64,000 nucleotides of DNA from Tissierellia bacterium (GTDB taxonomy: Bacteria > Bacillota > Clostridia > Tissierellales > Peptoniphilaceae), in contig JAUNLK010000003.1 of the NCBI GenBank assembly GCA_030535395.1, forward strand, positions 1 through 64,000, read 5' to 3'. Shown here piece by piece: positions 49,398 through 58,644 of this stretch (positions within the stretch are counted from its first letter, which is position 1; the number at the start of each line of letters is the position of its first letter). Both the position numbers and the translations under genes were made by a program. The notes below the pieces were generated by a model. That model saw only the letters and a program-made list of their open reading frames with translations, made no database searches and had not been told where the DNA came from.

Positions 49398-50099
49398 CTA
49401 TTTATTGTAGTTCCGCGCCCCAAAGATGTGACTGCCGATGCGGACCATATTGGATCCCTCTTGGATGGCAATGGGGAAATCGTGGCTCATCCCCATGGAT
49501 AGAATGTCCATGTCCACGCGATCGTAATGCATGCCTTGAATTTGCTCCCGGATTTTCACCATATTCCTGAAGCAATTCCGCAGCTCGCCCTCGTCCTCAG
49601 TGTTCGGCGCTACGCACATGAGTCCTTTCAGATGGATGTGCTGGAAGTCTTGAAGACTCTCTACTAATTTTATAGCATCATCGGGGTCTACGCCACCTTT
49701 TTGTGGTTCTCTGCCAATATTTACTTGCAAGAGGCAAGAAACCGTGGTATCGGTCTGGGCGGCTCGCTTCTCGATTTCCTTGCCCAGACTCCGGCGATCC
49801 AGGGAATGAATGAGGGCAACATTTTCATAAATATATTTTACCTTATTGCTCTGCAAGTTGCCAATCATATGGTAGCGGACTTGGGGGCCAATTTCCTCAA
49901 TTTTCCCCGTGAGCTCCTGGACTTTGTTCTCGCCGATGTCGGTGACTCCGGCGGCCAGGGCCTCTCGAATGAGGGAAACGGGATGGGTCTTGGTCACGGC
50001 AATGAGCTGTACCTCTTCCCCCGTGAGGGAGTGGCGTCTGGCCTCCTCAATTTCCTCTCGCACCCGCTGTAGTCTTTCCCCTATGGTTTCTGCCATCAT
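49398..50099 (-). CDS. yggS: YggS/PLPBP family pyridoxal-phosphate protein
   Basis: 233 residues. PLP-binding Lys in LIAVTKTHP, phosphate-binding segments ENKVQELTGKIEEIGP, HMIGNLQSNKVKYI, HSLDRR, SMGMSHDFPIAI and VRIGSHIFG. It maintains PLP balance in the cell. The ATG at 50099 has GGAGG seven bases upstream and shares one base with the stop of the preceding gene. Confidence 0.95.
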   Translation of the reverse strand: MMAETIGERLQRVREEIEEARRHSLTGEEVQLIAVTKTHPVSLIREALAAGVTDIGENKVQELTGKIEEIGPQVRYHMIGNLQSNKVKYIYENVALIHSLDRRSLGKEIEKRAAQTDTTVSCLLQVNIGREPQKGGVDPDDAIKLVESLQDFQHIHLKGLMCVAPNTEDEGELRNCFRNMVKIREQIQGMHYDRVDMDILSMGMSHDFPIAIQEGSNMVRIGSHIFGARNYNK

Positions 50100-51382
50100 C
50101 AATTTTCCTCCTCAAAAATTATTTGCTCTTTGGGCACATCCTCGGGATTTTTTACCACCCGATCAAAACTATTCACCGTGGCCACTTGGACGGTCTTGCC
50201 GTCCACCTCCCGCTCTATGGTGCCCTTGTTGCCACTGCGGATATAGGCCTCCTCATTGGTCTCGGAGAGGATGTCCACGGGGACGAAACTCACAAAGCCC
50301 CGGGTCCGCTCCACATAGACCCCCCGATTCCCCTGAGCGTCCTCAATGAGGGCGGAGGTGGGGACGGTGTAGGCGGAGACCTCCCGCTTAATGAGGGTGA
50401 GATTGTAGTGCCTCTTTTCGTAGATCCGCTCCAATTGGTCGTGGAGCTCAAAAATGGCCACCCCCGGCCCATCCTCGGGGCCATTGAAGGCCACAAAGGT
50501 GGCGGGCACCAGAATGCCCTCGCCAAATTTCATGGTGAAGCTGCCGTCCACATAGTCCTCTATGAGGCGGTAGGAGTCGATGACCATGGCCACCCGGTAG
50601 CCCAGATTGTCGATGATGCGGAAAAAGGGCGCCCCCTCCTCCACTCGATTGGCCCCGGAGGTCATGGTGTCCAGCTTCAAATTGTGGAGATTTTCCAGGG
50701 TGAACTGTTCCGGATCCCGGTCCATGGAGAGCCTCCCCCTGGGATCATCGAAGAAGAAGCTCACCATCCCCGCCTCTTTGGCTCGGTAGTCGCTATTGGT
50801 GGTGGCCAGCTGCCGGGAGAGGGCCTCCTTTTCCTCCTCCAGCTCCTTCATGGGCTTTTGGAGATACTCATTGAGCTGAGAGATGCTCACCGTTCGGGCG
50901 GAGGAGAGCTCCAGGCTGTTGATGCCGCTGATGAGATTCTCGTAGTCCTCGTCCCGAATGAATCTTTGAATGTTCCGGACGGTGTTGATCTCCTCCTCGG
51001 TGAATTGGGGGGAGCGCTTGGGATTTTCATCGTTTTTGTAGTCGATGGCCGCCTGAACTTTGATGAGCTCATCCTTCACCTCGGTGTGGTCGCTGAGGAC
51101 ATTGACATTGGCCACAATGTAGTCCCGCTGGACCTTCTGTCCCTCGTCGGCGAAATAGGTGGCCACCCCACTGGCCCCGGTCTTGGCGGTACTTTCCCTG
51201 AGGAGGAGATAGCCCTCTCCCAGGGCCACATCCCGGTAGAGGGTGGCCTGGGGGGGAATGAGATCATAGGGGACCCGGACCCCCGTGAGCTGGCGGAAGA
51301 CAAAGCCCAGCACCATCAATAACAACAGAAAGAGGACCAGGAACAAAACCCCAAGGCCGCGGTCTTTTTTTCCTCTGCTCAT
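50099..51382 (-). CDS. HlyD-like membrane-anchored adaptor protein
   Basis: 427 residues. One N-terminal membrane helix (about 9-29, LGVLFLVLFLLLLMVLGFVF), then barrel-sandwich/beta regions around a helical hairpin (about 90-200, coiled-coil character, ELEEEKEALSRQ), and a C-terminal beta part (VYVERTRGFVSFVPVD). Looks like the HlyD adaptor family, but no partner transporter is next to it. In clostridia a similar gene sits in front of yggS-sepF, so a role around division or envelope is possible; function unknown. The ATG at 51382 has GAGGGGA directly before it. Confidence 0.75.
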   Translation of the reverse strand: MSRGKKDRGLGVLFLVLFLLLLMVLGFVFRQLTGVRVPYDLIPPQATLYRDVALGEGYLLLRESTAKTGASGVATYFADEGQKVQRDYIVANVNVLSDHTEVKDELIKVQAAIDYKNDENPKRSPQFTEEEINTVRNIQRFIRDEDYENLISGINSLELSSARTVSISQLNEYLQKPMKELEEEKEALSRQLATTNSDYRAKEAGMVSFFFDDPRGRLSMDRDPEQFTLENLHNLKLDTMTSGANRVEEGAPFFRIIDNLGYRVAMVIDSYRLIEDYVDGSFTMKFGEGILVPATFVAFNGPEDGPGVAIFELHDQLERIYEKRHYNLTLIKREVSAYTVPTSALIEDAQGNRGVYVERTRGFVSFVPVDILSETNEEAYIRSGNKGTIEREVDGKTVQVATVNSFDRVVKNPEDVPKEQIIFEEEN

Positions 51383-51421
51383 TCCCCTCTTCCTCTCCTC
51401 ATAGACCATGGGACCCTCCCA

Positions 51422-52432
51422 CTAGCGGTAGAGATCGTCCTCGTCCTCCCTCTTGTGGGGGCGGACCATCAGCTCCAGAACGGCCTCCGAGGGATCCTCC
51501 CCCCGGTAGAGGACGCCGTAGAGCTTCTCCGTAATGGGCATCTCGATGTTCTTCTCCTTGGCCAGCTCGTAGCAGGCCCGGGTGGTCTTGTAGCCCTCCA
51601 CCACCATGCGCACCGCCTCCATGGCCTCCTCCACGGTCTTGCCCTGGCCCAGGTGATAGCCAAAGGAGCGGTTGCGGCTGTGGAGGCTGGTGCAGGTGAC
51701 GATGAGATCCCCCATGCCGGAGAGGCCCTGGAAGGTCTTGGGATCGGCCCCCAGGGCCACCCCCAGTCGCTGAATTTCCACCATGCCCCGGGTCATCATG
51801 GCGGCCTTGGTGTTGTCGCCGAAGCCCAGGCCGTCGGAGATGCCGCAGCCCAGGGCAATGATGTTTTTCAGGGCGCCCCCCAGCTCCACCCCAATGAGGT
51901 CCCTCTGGGTGTAGACCCGGAAGAAGTCATTGGAAAAGAGCTTCTGGCACCACTTTCGGGTTTCATCGTCCCCACCGGCCACCGCCACTGTGGTGGGAAT
52001 CTCCCGGGCCACCTCCTCGGCGTGGGAGGGCCCCGAGAGGACCAGATAGGGGTGCTCCGGCAAAAGCTCTGCCACCACCTGGGAGACCCTGAGATGGCTG
52101 TTCTCCTCCAGGCCCTTGGCCAGATTGATCACGGGCATTTTGGGAAGATTCAGCTCCCGTAGCTCCGTGGCCACCGAGCGAGCGGCATTGGTGGGAACGG
52201 CCAGAATAATGGCCTCGGCTCCCTCCACGGCCCCTGCCAGGCTGTTGTGAAATTCAATTTCCGAGAGGAAAGTGAAGTCCTCCAGGTACTTCTCGTTTTT
52301 CCCCGTGGCCCGCACCTCTTGGTACTGCTGGGGATCTTTGATATAGAGGGCCACGGAGTGCCCGTTGCCCCCCAAAACCTGGGCAATGGCACTGCCCCAG
52401 GAGCCTCCGCCCAATACGGCAATTTTACTCAT
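51422..52432 (-). CDS. gpsA: Glycerol-3-phosphate dehydrogenase (NAD(P)+)
   Basis: 336 residues. NAD-binding GGGSWGSAIAQ at the N-terminus, LAKGLE, VLSGPSHAEEVA, the catalytic Lys in GVELGGALKNIIALGCG and GLSGMGDLIVTCTS. Makes glycerol-3-phosphate for phospholipids; the product goes to PlsY, encoded immediately upstream. Confidence 0.96.
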   Translation of the reverse strand: MSKIAVLGGGSWGSAIAQVLGGNGHSVALYIKDPQQYQEVRATGKNEKYLEDFTFLSEIEFHNSLAGAVEGAEAIILAVPTNAARSVATELRELNLPKMPVINLAKGLEENSHLRVSQVVAELLPEHPYLVLSGPSHAEEVAREIPTTVAVAGGDDETRKWCQKLFSNDFFRVYTQRDLIGVELGGALKNIIALGCGISDGLGFGDNTKAAMMTRGMVEIQRLGVALGADPKTFQGLSGMGDLIVTCTSLHSRNRSFGYHLGQGKTVEEAMEAVRMVVEGYKTTRACYELAKEKNIEMPITEKLYGVLYRGEDPSEAVLELMVRPHKREDEDDLYR

Positions 52433-52466
52433 GACAGCCTCCTTCCCACAGATGGGTGTTTTAAAA

Positions 52467-53072
52467 TTACTGCCCCTTCTTCCCTAAAATGGAAAAGGAC
52501 AGTCTGCGTTCCGATTTTGCAATAATGCGAATGATGTTCTCCTGATGGCGGAAGATGCCAATAATGAGGATAAAGAGCACCGCCAAAGCCTCCACCAGGG
52601 TCACGGGGCCAATGCAGAAATAGCCCAGGACCATGGCAGTGAGAAACATGAGAGAGCCGAAGCTCACATAGCCGGTGAAGAGGGCGGAAAACACCCCCAC
52701 GATGACGGCAAAGGCCGCGAGCTTTGGCTCAATGACCATGAAGCCCCCCAGGGTGGTGGCCACCCCCTTGCCCCCTCTGAAGTTCATGTAGAAGGGATAG
52801 TCGTGGCCAATGACGGTGGCCAAGATGAGGAGGGCAATGCCCGTGTCACTGAGATGGGGGGCAAAGAGATAGACCACCGCCGAGCCCTTGAGGACATCGA
52901 TGAGGAAGGTCATGGTGCCGATCTTTCTGCCAAAGACCCTCATGGCATTGGTGGTGCCGGCATTGCCGCTGCCCAATCTCCGCACATCTTGATGGAGGAG
53001 TAAGTGACCCAGAATATAGGACCCAGAGATGGTTCCCACGAAATAGCCTACAATGACTGCCAGAATAATCAT
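52467..53072 (-). CDS. plsY: Acyl-phosphate:glycerol-3-phosphate acyltransferase
   Basis: 201 residues, about five to six membrane helices. The conserved loops GTISGSYILGH, DVRRLGSGNAGTTNAMRVFG and NFRGGKGVATTLG form the active site. First acylation step of phospholipid synthesis. The ATG overlaps the der stop by four bases. Confidence 0.95.
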   Translation of the reverse strand: MIILAVIVGYFVGTISGSYILGHLLLHQDVRRLGSGNAGTTNAMRVFGRKIGTMTFLIDVLKGSAVVYLFAPHLSDTGIALLILATVIGHDYPFYMNFRGGKGVATTLGGFMVIEPKLAAFAVIVGVFSALFTGYVSFGSLMFLTAMVLGYFCIGPVTLVEALAVLFILIIGIFRHQENIIRIIAKSERRLSFSILGKKGQ

Positions 53073-54379
53073 CGATTTCTCAGCTCCATTACTAAAGGTA
53101 CGCCGTCAAAGGTATAGGCCCCGCGAATCTGATTTTCCAAATAGCGCATATAGCTGAAGTGGAAGAGTTCCTGATCATTGACGGAGAAGACAAATTTTGG
53201 CGGACGAGTGGACACCTGCTGGGCGTAGTAGATCTTCCCCCGCTTTCCCTTGTCCGAGGGGGGCTGATTGTCCAGGACCGCCCGGTTGATGATGTCGTTT
53301 AAAACCCCGGTCTGTATCCTCAGGGAGTAGTTGTTGTTCACCAGGTGAATGAGGTGGAGGAGTTTGGGAATCCTCTGACCCGTCACTGCACTGATGAAGA
53401 TCATGGGGGCGTAGTTGAGGAAGGGCAGCTCCCTGCGAATCTCCGCCTCCATGTCCCGGGTGGTGTGATTGTCCTTTTCGATGAGGTCCCACTTGTTTAC
53501 GGCGATGATCATGGCCTTGTTCCGGTCGTGGGCATAGCCTGCAATTTTACTGTCCTGCTCGCTGATGCCGTCGCTGGCATCCACCATGAGGACGCAGACA
53601 TCGGCCATGTCGATGCTCCTCAGGGTGCGGACCACGGAGTAGCGCTCCACATTCTCGTTGATCTTCTTTTTCTTCCTGAGGCCGGCGGTGTCGATGAGGG
53701 TGTAGTCGGTGCCCTCATAGCGGAAATAGGAGTGGATGGAGTCCCGGGTGGTGCCGGGGATATTGGTGACGATGGAGCGCTCCTCCCCGATGATTTTGTT
53801 CACCAGAGAGGACTTGCCGGCATTGGGCTTGCCAATGAAGGCCACCTTGATCTCATCGCTCTGATCTTCCTCCTCTTCCGGGGCAAAGCCCTCCACGGCC
53901 AGGTCCAGGAGGTCCCCGATGCCCCTGCCCTGTTCGGCAGAGATGATCACCGAGTCGTAGAAGCCCAGCTCGTAGAAGTCGTAGAGGTGCTCCTCACTGG
54001 CCTTGCTATCCATCTTGTTGATGACCAGGACCACCCGCTTTTCCCAGCGGCGGAGGCGACTGGCAATCTCCTCGTCCAGGGCCGTCACTCCGTCCTTTGC
54101 ATCCACCACAAAGAGGACGACGGTGGCATGCTCCACGGCCACATCCACCTGGGCCTCGATTTCGGGCATGAAGATTTCATTGCTCCCGGGGTCCAGTCCC
54201 CCGGTGTCAATGAGGATGAACTCCCGGTTCAGCCAGGTGGCCTTGGCGTATATTCTGTCCCGAGTGACCCCGGGGGTGTCCTCGGTAATTGAAATTTTTG
54301 ATTTTGTAATGGTATTGAATAGGGTGGATTTGCCCACATTGGGCCGCCCTACAATACATACCACGGGTTTATCCACCAT
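53069..54379 (-). CDS. der: Ribosome-associated GTPase Der (EngA)
   Basis: 436 residues with two tandem GTPase domains: first P-loop [12 protein letters not shown] (10-21) with DTGG and NKMD, second P-loop GKPNAGKSSLVN near 182 with DTAG and NKWD, then a KH-like C-terminal domain (from about 350). Needed for 50S assembly. It overlaps the DUF512 gene by 11 bases. Confidence 0.97.
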   Translation of the reverse strand: MVDKPVVCIVGRPNVGKSTLFNTITKSKISITEDTPGVTRDRIYAKATWLNREFILIDTGGLDPGSNEIFMPEIEAQVDVAVEHATVVLFVVDAKDGVTALDEEIASRLRRWEKRVVLVINKMDSKASEEHLYDFYELGFYDSVIISAEQGRGIGDLLDLAVEGFAPEEEEDQSDEIKVAFIGKPNAGKSSLVNKIIGEERSIVTNIPGTTRDSIHSYFRYEGTDYTLIDTAGLRKKKKINENVERYSVVRTLRSIDMADVCVLMVDASDGISEQDSKIAGYAHDRNKAMIIAVNKWDLIEKDNHTTRDMEAEIRRELPFLNYAPMIFISAVTGQRIPKLLHLIHLVNNNYSLRIQTGVLNDIINRAVLDNQPPSDKGKRGKIYYAQQVSTRPPKFVFSVNDQELFHFSYMRYLENQIRGAYTFDGVPLVMELRNR

Positions 54380-55730
54380 GGATCACTTCCTTTAACTGTT
54401 TTAGAAATACCTCGCCGTCATTTTCCATGGGCGTCACGGAAACCTCCAATTGGTCCTCCAGATCCTCCAGGCTGTAGTCATCCAAGGTGATGAGCTTGTC
54501 GTGGCGAAGCATGACTCTTGGAATGATTATATCACTGGCACCATGGCCCTTCAATTGAGCCAGTAGGTCCTTACCTGTGATGAGCCCCGCCACCTTGACC
54601 ATGGTGCCAAAGAATTCATTCTCAATGGTGCGCACGGTGATGTGGATCTGGGGCCACTTCTGCCCCACTGCCTCCGCCACTTTTTCAAAGAGCTCCGCGG
54701 CATAGGCCCCAGTGGCCAGGGTGATCTCCGTGAGTCCCACCCCCTCCAGGGGCCCCTCTTTTTCCAGGGCGGGGAAGAATTCCTGGGCAAAGGAGCGGAG
54801 GAGGCCCACGCCATTTTCATACTGGGGATAGCCGTCGTAAAATTCCTCTGGGGGCAGGGGCCGGTCCGCCATAAGATAGAACTCATCGGAGGGATAGGCG
54901 AAGTGGGTGCCATGTGCCTCCATCATGGTGGCGGCAAAGGCCTCCACCAGGTCGATGAGCTCCGCCGAGGTGGTCTCGTCAAAGGGGGAGAGCTCCGGGA
55001 GATGGTCCCGGTACTTGGTGAGCCCCACGGGGACAATGGCCACCGAGGCCACCTGGGGGTAGAGCTGGGAGAGCTCCTCCAAGGTCCGGACTAGCTCCTT
55101 GCCATCGTTGATGCCGGGAACCGCTACAATTTGGGCATTCATGGTGATCCCGGCCTCGGCCAGGCGGGTCATCTGCTCAAGGATTTTCCCGGAATTGGGA
55201 TGCTTGAGTAGCCCTCTGCGGAGCTCGGGATTGGTGGTGTGGACGCTCACATTGATGGGGGAGAGCTTGTAGTCCACCATCCGCTGAAAGTCCTCCTCCG
55301 ATACATTGGTGAGGGTGATGTAATTGCCCTGGAGGAAGGAGAGGCGTGAGTCGTCGTCCTTGATGTAGAGGCTCTCTCTCATCCCCGGGGGCATCTGATC
55401 AATGAAGCAGAAGAGGCACTTATTCTTGCAGGTCCGCTCCCGGTCCAGGAGGGGATCTTCAAAGATCAGGCCCAGGTCCTCCCCCAAGTCCTTCTCAATG
55501 TCGTAGATGATCTCTTCCCCACCCCGGTGGCGAATGTGGAGGGAGAGTTCGCTGCCCCCCACATGGTACTGATAGTCGATGACATCGCCAATGGGGTCCC
55601 CATTGATGGCCAGGACCTCGTCCCCCGGCTCCAGGCCCAGCTCCTGGGCAATGGAGTCCGGACGAATGTCCCGAATTCCCCTGAGGGCGCTGTAACCCGG
55701 GATGCTTTCCGGTCGTTCGTAGGGATTCAC
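54369..55730 (-). CDS. DUF512 radical SAM protein with PDZ-like N domain
   Basis: 453 residues. N-terminal PDZ-like domain (about 15-75; AQELGLEPGDEVLAINGD), a radical SAM-type Cys cluster CKNKCLFCFID near residue 105, then the family segment DDDSRLSFLQGNYITLTN and a C-terminal DUF512 domain. Common in clostridia beside der; the substrate is unknown. GTG start (55730) preceded by AGGAGGGG. Cys spacing C-x3-C-x2-C is intact, so it should carry a [4Fe-4S] cluster and SAM. Confidence 0.88.
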   Translation of the reverse strand: MNPYERPESIPGYSALRGIRDIRPDSIAQELGLEPGDEVLAINGDPIGDVIDYQYHVGGSELSLHIRHRGGEEIIYDIEKDLGEDLGLIFEDPLLDRERTCKNKCLFCFIDQMPPGMRESLYIKDDDSRLSFLQGNYITLTNVSEEDFQRMVDYKLSPINVSVHTTNPELRRGLLKHPNSGKILEQMTRLAEAGITMNAQIVAVPGINDGKELVRTLEELSQLYPQVASVAIVPVGLTKYRDHLPELSPFDETTSAELIDLVEAFAATMMEAHGTHFAYPSDEFYLMADRPLPPEEFYDGYPQYENGVGLLRSFAQEFFPALEKEGPLEGVGLTEITLATGAYAAELFEKVAEAVGQKWPQIHITVRTIENEFFGTMVKVAGLITGKDLLAQLKGHGASDIIIPRVMLRHDKLITLDDYSLEDLEDQLEVSVTPMENDGEVFLKQLKEVIHGG

Positions 55731-55762
55731 TGTCCCCTCCTTTCCAAAGCTCTTTCCATAGG

Positions 55763-55795
55763 AAAAGGACCCCCAAGTGCTCCTCGGGAGTCCCT
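55763..55795 (-). terminator. Terminator of glyA
   Basis: GGACTCCC and GGGGGTCC arms around GAGGAGCACTT on the minus strand, followed by TTTTCC, about 10 bases after the glyA stop. Confidence 0.75.
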
Positions 55796-55803
55796 GTACT
55801 CAG

Positions 55804-57048
55804 TTAGAATAATCCTTTTTCATAGAGGGGAAATTCCCTCAGCAGATTGGCCACCCGCTCTTGGGCCTCACCACTGCTCATTTCCTTTTTCAGCAGACCC
55901 ACAATGATCTCCGCAACCTCGGCCATATCCTTGGTCTTGAGGCCCCTGGAGGTCATGGCAGCTGCCCCCAGGCGGAGGCCACTGGTGACCATGGGCTTCT
56001 CGGGATCGAAGGGCACGGTGTTCTTATTGGTGGCAATGCCATTGTCATTGAGGAGGGTCTCCGCCTCCATCCCCGTCATCTCAATGGAGCGGAGGTCCAG
56101 GAGAATCAGGTGATTGTCGGTGCCGCCACTGACCATGCGAATGCCGGAATTGTCGAAGACCTCCGCCATGGCCGCCGTGTTGTCCAGGACCTGCTGCTGG
56201 TAGGCCTTGAAGTCGTCCTGGGCCGCTTCGTGGAAGGAGACGGCCTTGGCGGCGATGATGTGCTCCAGGGGCCCCCCTTGAAGGCCGGGGAAGACGGCGG
56301 AGTCGATTTTCTTGTGATACTCCTCAGTGGAGAGGATGGCGCCCCCGCGGGGACCGCGAAGGGTCTTGTGGGTGGTGGTGGTCACAATGTCGGCGTAGGG
56401 CACGGGAGAGGGGTGAAGGCCCGCGGCCACCAGGCCTGCAATGTGGGCCATGTCCACCATGAGGACGGCGCCAATTTCATCGGCAATCTCCCGGAACTTT
56501 GCGAAGTCGATGATTCTGGGATAGGCGGAGGCGCCGGCCACGATGACTTTGGGCTGCTCCTTCAAGGCCACTTCCCGCACGGCATCAAAGTCGATGCGCT
56601 CACTCTCCCGGTCCACCCCGTAGGAGACGAAGTTGAAGTACTTCCCCGACATATTTACGGGGGAGCCGTGGGTCAGGTGTCCCCCCTGGGAGAGGTCCAT
56701 GCCCATGATTTTGTCCCCGGGCTTTACAATGGCAAGATAGGCGGCCATATTGGCATTGGCCCCGGAGTGAGGCTGCACATTGGCGTGATCGGCACCGTAG
56801 AGGGCCTTCAGCCGGTCAATGGCCAACTGCTCCACTTGGTCCACCACTTGGCAACCGCCATAGTAGCGTCTGCCGGGCAGCCCCTCGGCGTATTTGTTGG
56901 TCAGCGGACTGCCCATGGCCTCCATGACGGCCTGGGAGACAAAGTTCTCCGATGCAATGAGCTCAATGTGGTTCTGCTGACGCTCCGTCTCCTGCTGAAT
57001 GAGATCGAAAATTTTCCGGTCTCCCTCTTTCAAATGTTCGAATGCCAT
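55804..57048 (-). CDS. glyA: Serine hydroxymethyltransferase
   Basis: 414 residues. PLP enzyme interconverting serine and glycine with tetrahydrofolate. [11 protein letters not shown] near residue 30, the [14 protein letters not shown] region, the PLP Lys in [16 protein letters not shown] near 225, and the C-terminal [12 protein letters not shown] helix are all present. Leader has a hairpin (57065-57086) in front of the G-rich ribosome binding site. Confidence 0.97.
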   Translation of the reverse strand: MAFEHLKEGDRKIFDLIQQETERQQNHIELIASENFVSQAVMEAMGSPLTNKYAEGLPGRRYYGGCQVVDQVEQLAIDRLKALYGADHANVQPHSGANANMAAYLAIVKPGDKIMGMDLSQGGHLTHGSPVNMSGKYFNFVSYGVDRESERIDFDAVREVALKEQPKVIVAGASAYPRIIDFAKFREIADEIGAVLMVDMAHIAGLVAAGLHPSPVPYADIVTTTTHKTLRGPRGGAILSTEEYHKKIDSAVFPGLQGGPLEHIIAAKAVSFHEAAQDDFKAYQQQVLDNTAAMAEVFDNSGIRMVSGGTDNHLILLDLRSIEMTGMEAETLLNDNGIATNKNTVPFDPEKPMVTSGLRLGAAAMTSRGLKTKDMAEVAEIIVGLLKKEMSSGEAQERVANLLREFPLYEKGLF

Positions 57049-57063
57049 GTAAACCCCCTTTTC

Positions 57064-57087
57064 CCTTGGGTCCCCTGGGGACCAAGT
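57064..57087 (-). promoter_or_regulatory. Hairpin in the glyA leader
   Basis: CTTGGTCCCC and GGGGACCCAAG style arms (plus strand CTTGGGTCCCC TGGGGACCAAG, one bulge), 16 bases before the glyA start codon, near its AGGGGG ribosome binding site. Could limit translation; no known riboswitch fold. Confidence 0.3.
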
Positions 57088-57123
57088 ACCTAATACTTAA
57101 TTAACAAACCTTACAAAATCCAA

Positions 57124-57150
57124 ACGTCCCAAGGAAACCCTGGGACGCTA
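57124..57150 (-). terminator. Terminator of the small membrane peptide operon
   Basis: On the minus strand CGTCCCA, loop GGGTTTCCT, TGGGACG then TTTGGATTTTG. Ends the operon that reaches the 29-aa peptide and separates it from glyA. Confidence 0.6.
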
Positions 57151-57183
57151 GGCCTATGGCGATAGTACAGTTGTAAAGAGCAA

Positions 57184-57273
57184 CTATTGGATCAAATAGC
57201 CCAGCATGGGCAGCACCATGGCCAGGGCCAAAACCACGGCTATGACTCGGATCGCAGTCTTGTTGTTTTTCAC
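57184..57273 (-). CDS. 29-residue single-pass membrane peptide
   Basis: GTG start at 57273; the translation begins MKNNKTAIRVIAVVLALAMV and ends in LGYLIQ, a basic N-terminus followed by one membrane helix (9-27). The start shares a G with the stop of the P-loop ATPase gene (TAGTG), with AAGGTGG eight bases upstream, so translation is coupled. Similar tiny KNKxxxRxIA-type proteins are common in clostridia. Function unknown. Too short for most gene finders. Confidence 0.65.
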   Translation of the reverse strand: MKNNKTAIRVIAVVLALAMVLPMLGYLIQ

Positions 57274-57698
57274 TATGCATCCACCTTCATTTCTTCAACA
57301 TAGTCTTGAAGATCCTCGGGAATATCAGATTGCACCATATCTACATTGATGTAAAGGGCGCGGTTTTCCAAATCCAGTGCACTCAGTCGTTTGTGGAGAT
57401 TTTTCAAATCGTCAACGGTGAGATCCATAATTTTGTAAAGGCCGTCCACATAGATTTTTTCCAAATCGTAGTCCATGGCCATGAGACCGCAGAGAAAACC
57501 ATAGAAGGCATCCAAAGTGTTGAGACGGAATTCCGTTGCATTGATCAGACGAGCATTGTAGTCCAGGCTGTAAATATGATCGTCGTCAAATTCAACAAAG
57601 GCGATGTTCCCGTTGCCACTCTTAATGTCTTCGTTGGCATTGTCAATGAGCCATTTGGTTTTTCCGGTACCCTTTTCACCCAATATAAATCTAATCAT
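57273..57698 (-). CDS. Small P-loop ATPase of unknown function
   Basis: 141 residues. Starts MIRFILGEKGTGKTKWLID with a Walker A (GEKGTGKT), and IAFVEFDDDHIYSLDYNARL follows. The C-terminal half is acidic helical (DLTVDDLKNLHKRLSAL). It has no full AAA domain. The ATG at 57698 is chosen; the longer frame overlaps the radical SAM gene. Possible role in processing of the co-encoded 29-aa membrane peptide, by position only. Confidence 0.7.
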   Translation of the reverse strand: MIRFILGEKGTGKTKWLIDNANEDIKSGNGNIAFVEFDDDHIYSLDYNARLINATEFRLNTLDAFYGFLCGLMAMDYDLEKIYVDGLYKIMDLTVDDLKNLHKRLSALDLENRALYINVDMVQSDIPEDLQDYVEEMKVDA

Positions 57699-57714
57699 GT
57701 TTCTCATCCTTTCC

Positions 57715-58644
57715 CTACAGGAAACGGCTTCCCTGCGTTCGGCTTTCTTCAATCATTCTTTCCACTATTGTATCACGAATTAGGTACCAGGAATGGTTCC
57801 AATTGGCAAAAAAGACATCCTTTTCCGGAGCTCGGCCCAAAAGCCGCCCCACCACCACCTCCGGAGACAGATGCTCCAAGAAGACAATGGTCCGCTCGAT
57901 GAACTCCTCCATGGTCAGGGGGGAAAACTCTCCCGCCTGATAGAGCCTGCCCAATTTCGTGTTTTTGAGAATGTACAAATTGTGTATTTTGACCTCGTGG
58001 GCCCCCACCTCATTGATGAGCTTCGCCCCTTGAATCACATCCTCCATGTCGTCGGTGGGAAAATCCAAGATCATGTGGACCCCCACCCTGAGGCCGTAGT
58101 CGTGGAGGAGGGCCACGGCCCTCCTGAAGGAGGCCACATCGTGGCAGCGGTTCATCCAGAGGAGGGTCTGTTCGTTGGCCGACTGAAGGCCCAGCTCCAC
58201 GGTGACCTCGTAGCCCGCCTCCTTGGCCCCCTTGAGGACCTCCAGTGCCGCCACACTGAGGGCATCGGGGCGGGTGCCAATGGTGATGCCCACAATGTCC
58301 TCGCCCGCTGCCATCACCTGAGCCACCCGCTCCTCCAAGACCTCGGGGGGAATGTGAGTGCCGGTGAAATTTTGGAAATAGGCGATGAAGGCCTGGGCAT
58401 TGTATCTCTTTTTAAAGATTTCCCGGTTTTGGGCAATCTGCTCCTCTATGGAGCCGTAGATCCACTCGGCACTGCCCCCCTCTTCCCCGCAGAAGATACA
58501 GCCCCCGGTGCCCACGGTGCCGTCTCGATTGGGGCAGCTCCCCTTCAGGTGAATGGGGAGCTTGTAGACCTTCTTCCCAAAGCGCTCCCGGGTGTAGCGG
58601 GAGAAGGGGTGATAGGCCTCTTCCAGATTATTGATCTTCCTCAT
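57715..58644 (-). CDS. TIGR01212-family radical SAM protein
   Basis: 309 residues. The N-terminus KVYKLPIHLKGSCPNRDG with GGCIFCGEEGG provides the [4Fe-4S] Cys triad in the wider spacing of this family. TIGTRPDAL and VELGLQSANEQTL are radical SAM beta-strand motifs. Related to B12-independent oxidoreductase-like YtqA; the reaction is not known. The start overlaps the DUF1292 gene by 17 bases. Confidence 0.9.
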   Translation of the reverse strand: MRKINNLEEAYHPFSRYTRERFGKKVYKLPIHLKGSCPNRDGTVGTGGCIFCGEEGGSAEWIYGSIEEQIAQNREIFKKRYNAQAFIAYFQNFTGTHIPPEVLEERVAQVMAAGEDIVGITIGTRPDALSVAALEVLKGAKEAGYEVTVELGLQSANEQTLLWMNRCHDVASFRRAVALLHDYGLRVGVHMILDFPTDDMEDVIQGAKLINEVGAHEVKIHNLYILKNTKLGRLYQAGEFSPLTMEEFIERTIVFLEHLSPEVVVGRLLGRAPEKDVFFANWNHSWYLIRDTIVERMIEESRTQGSRFL

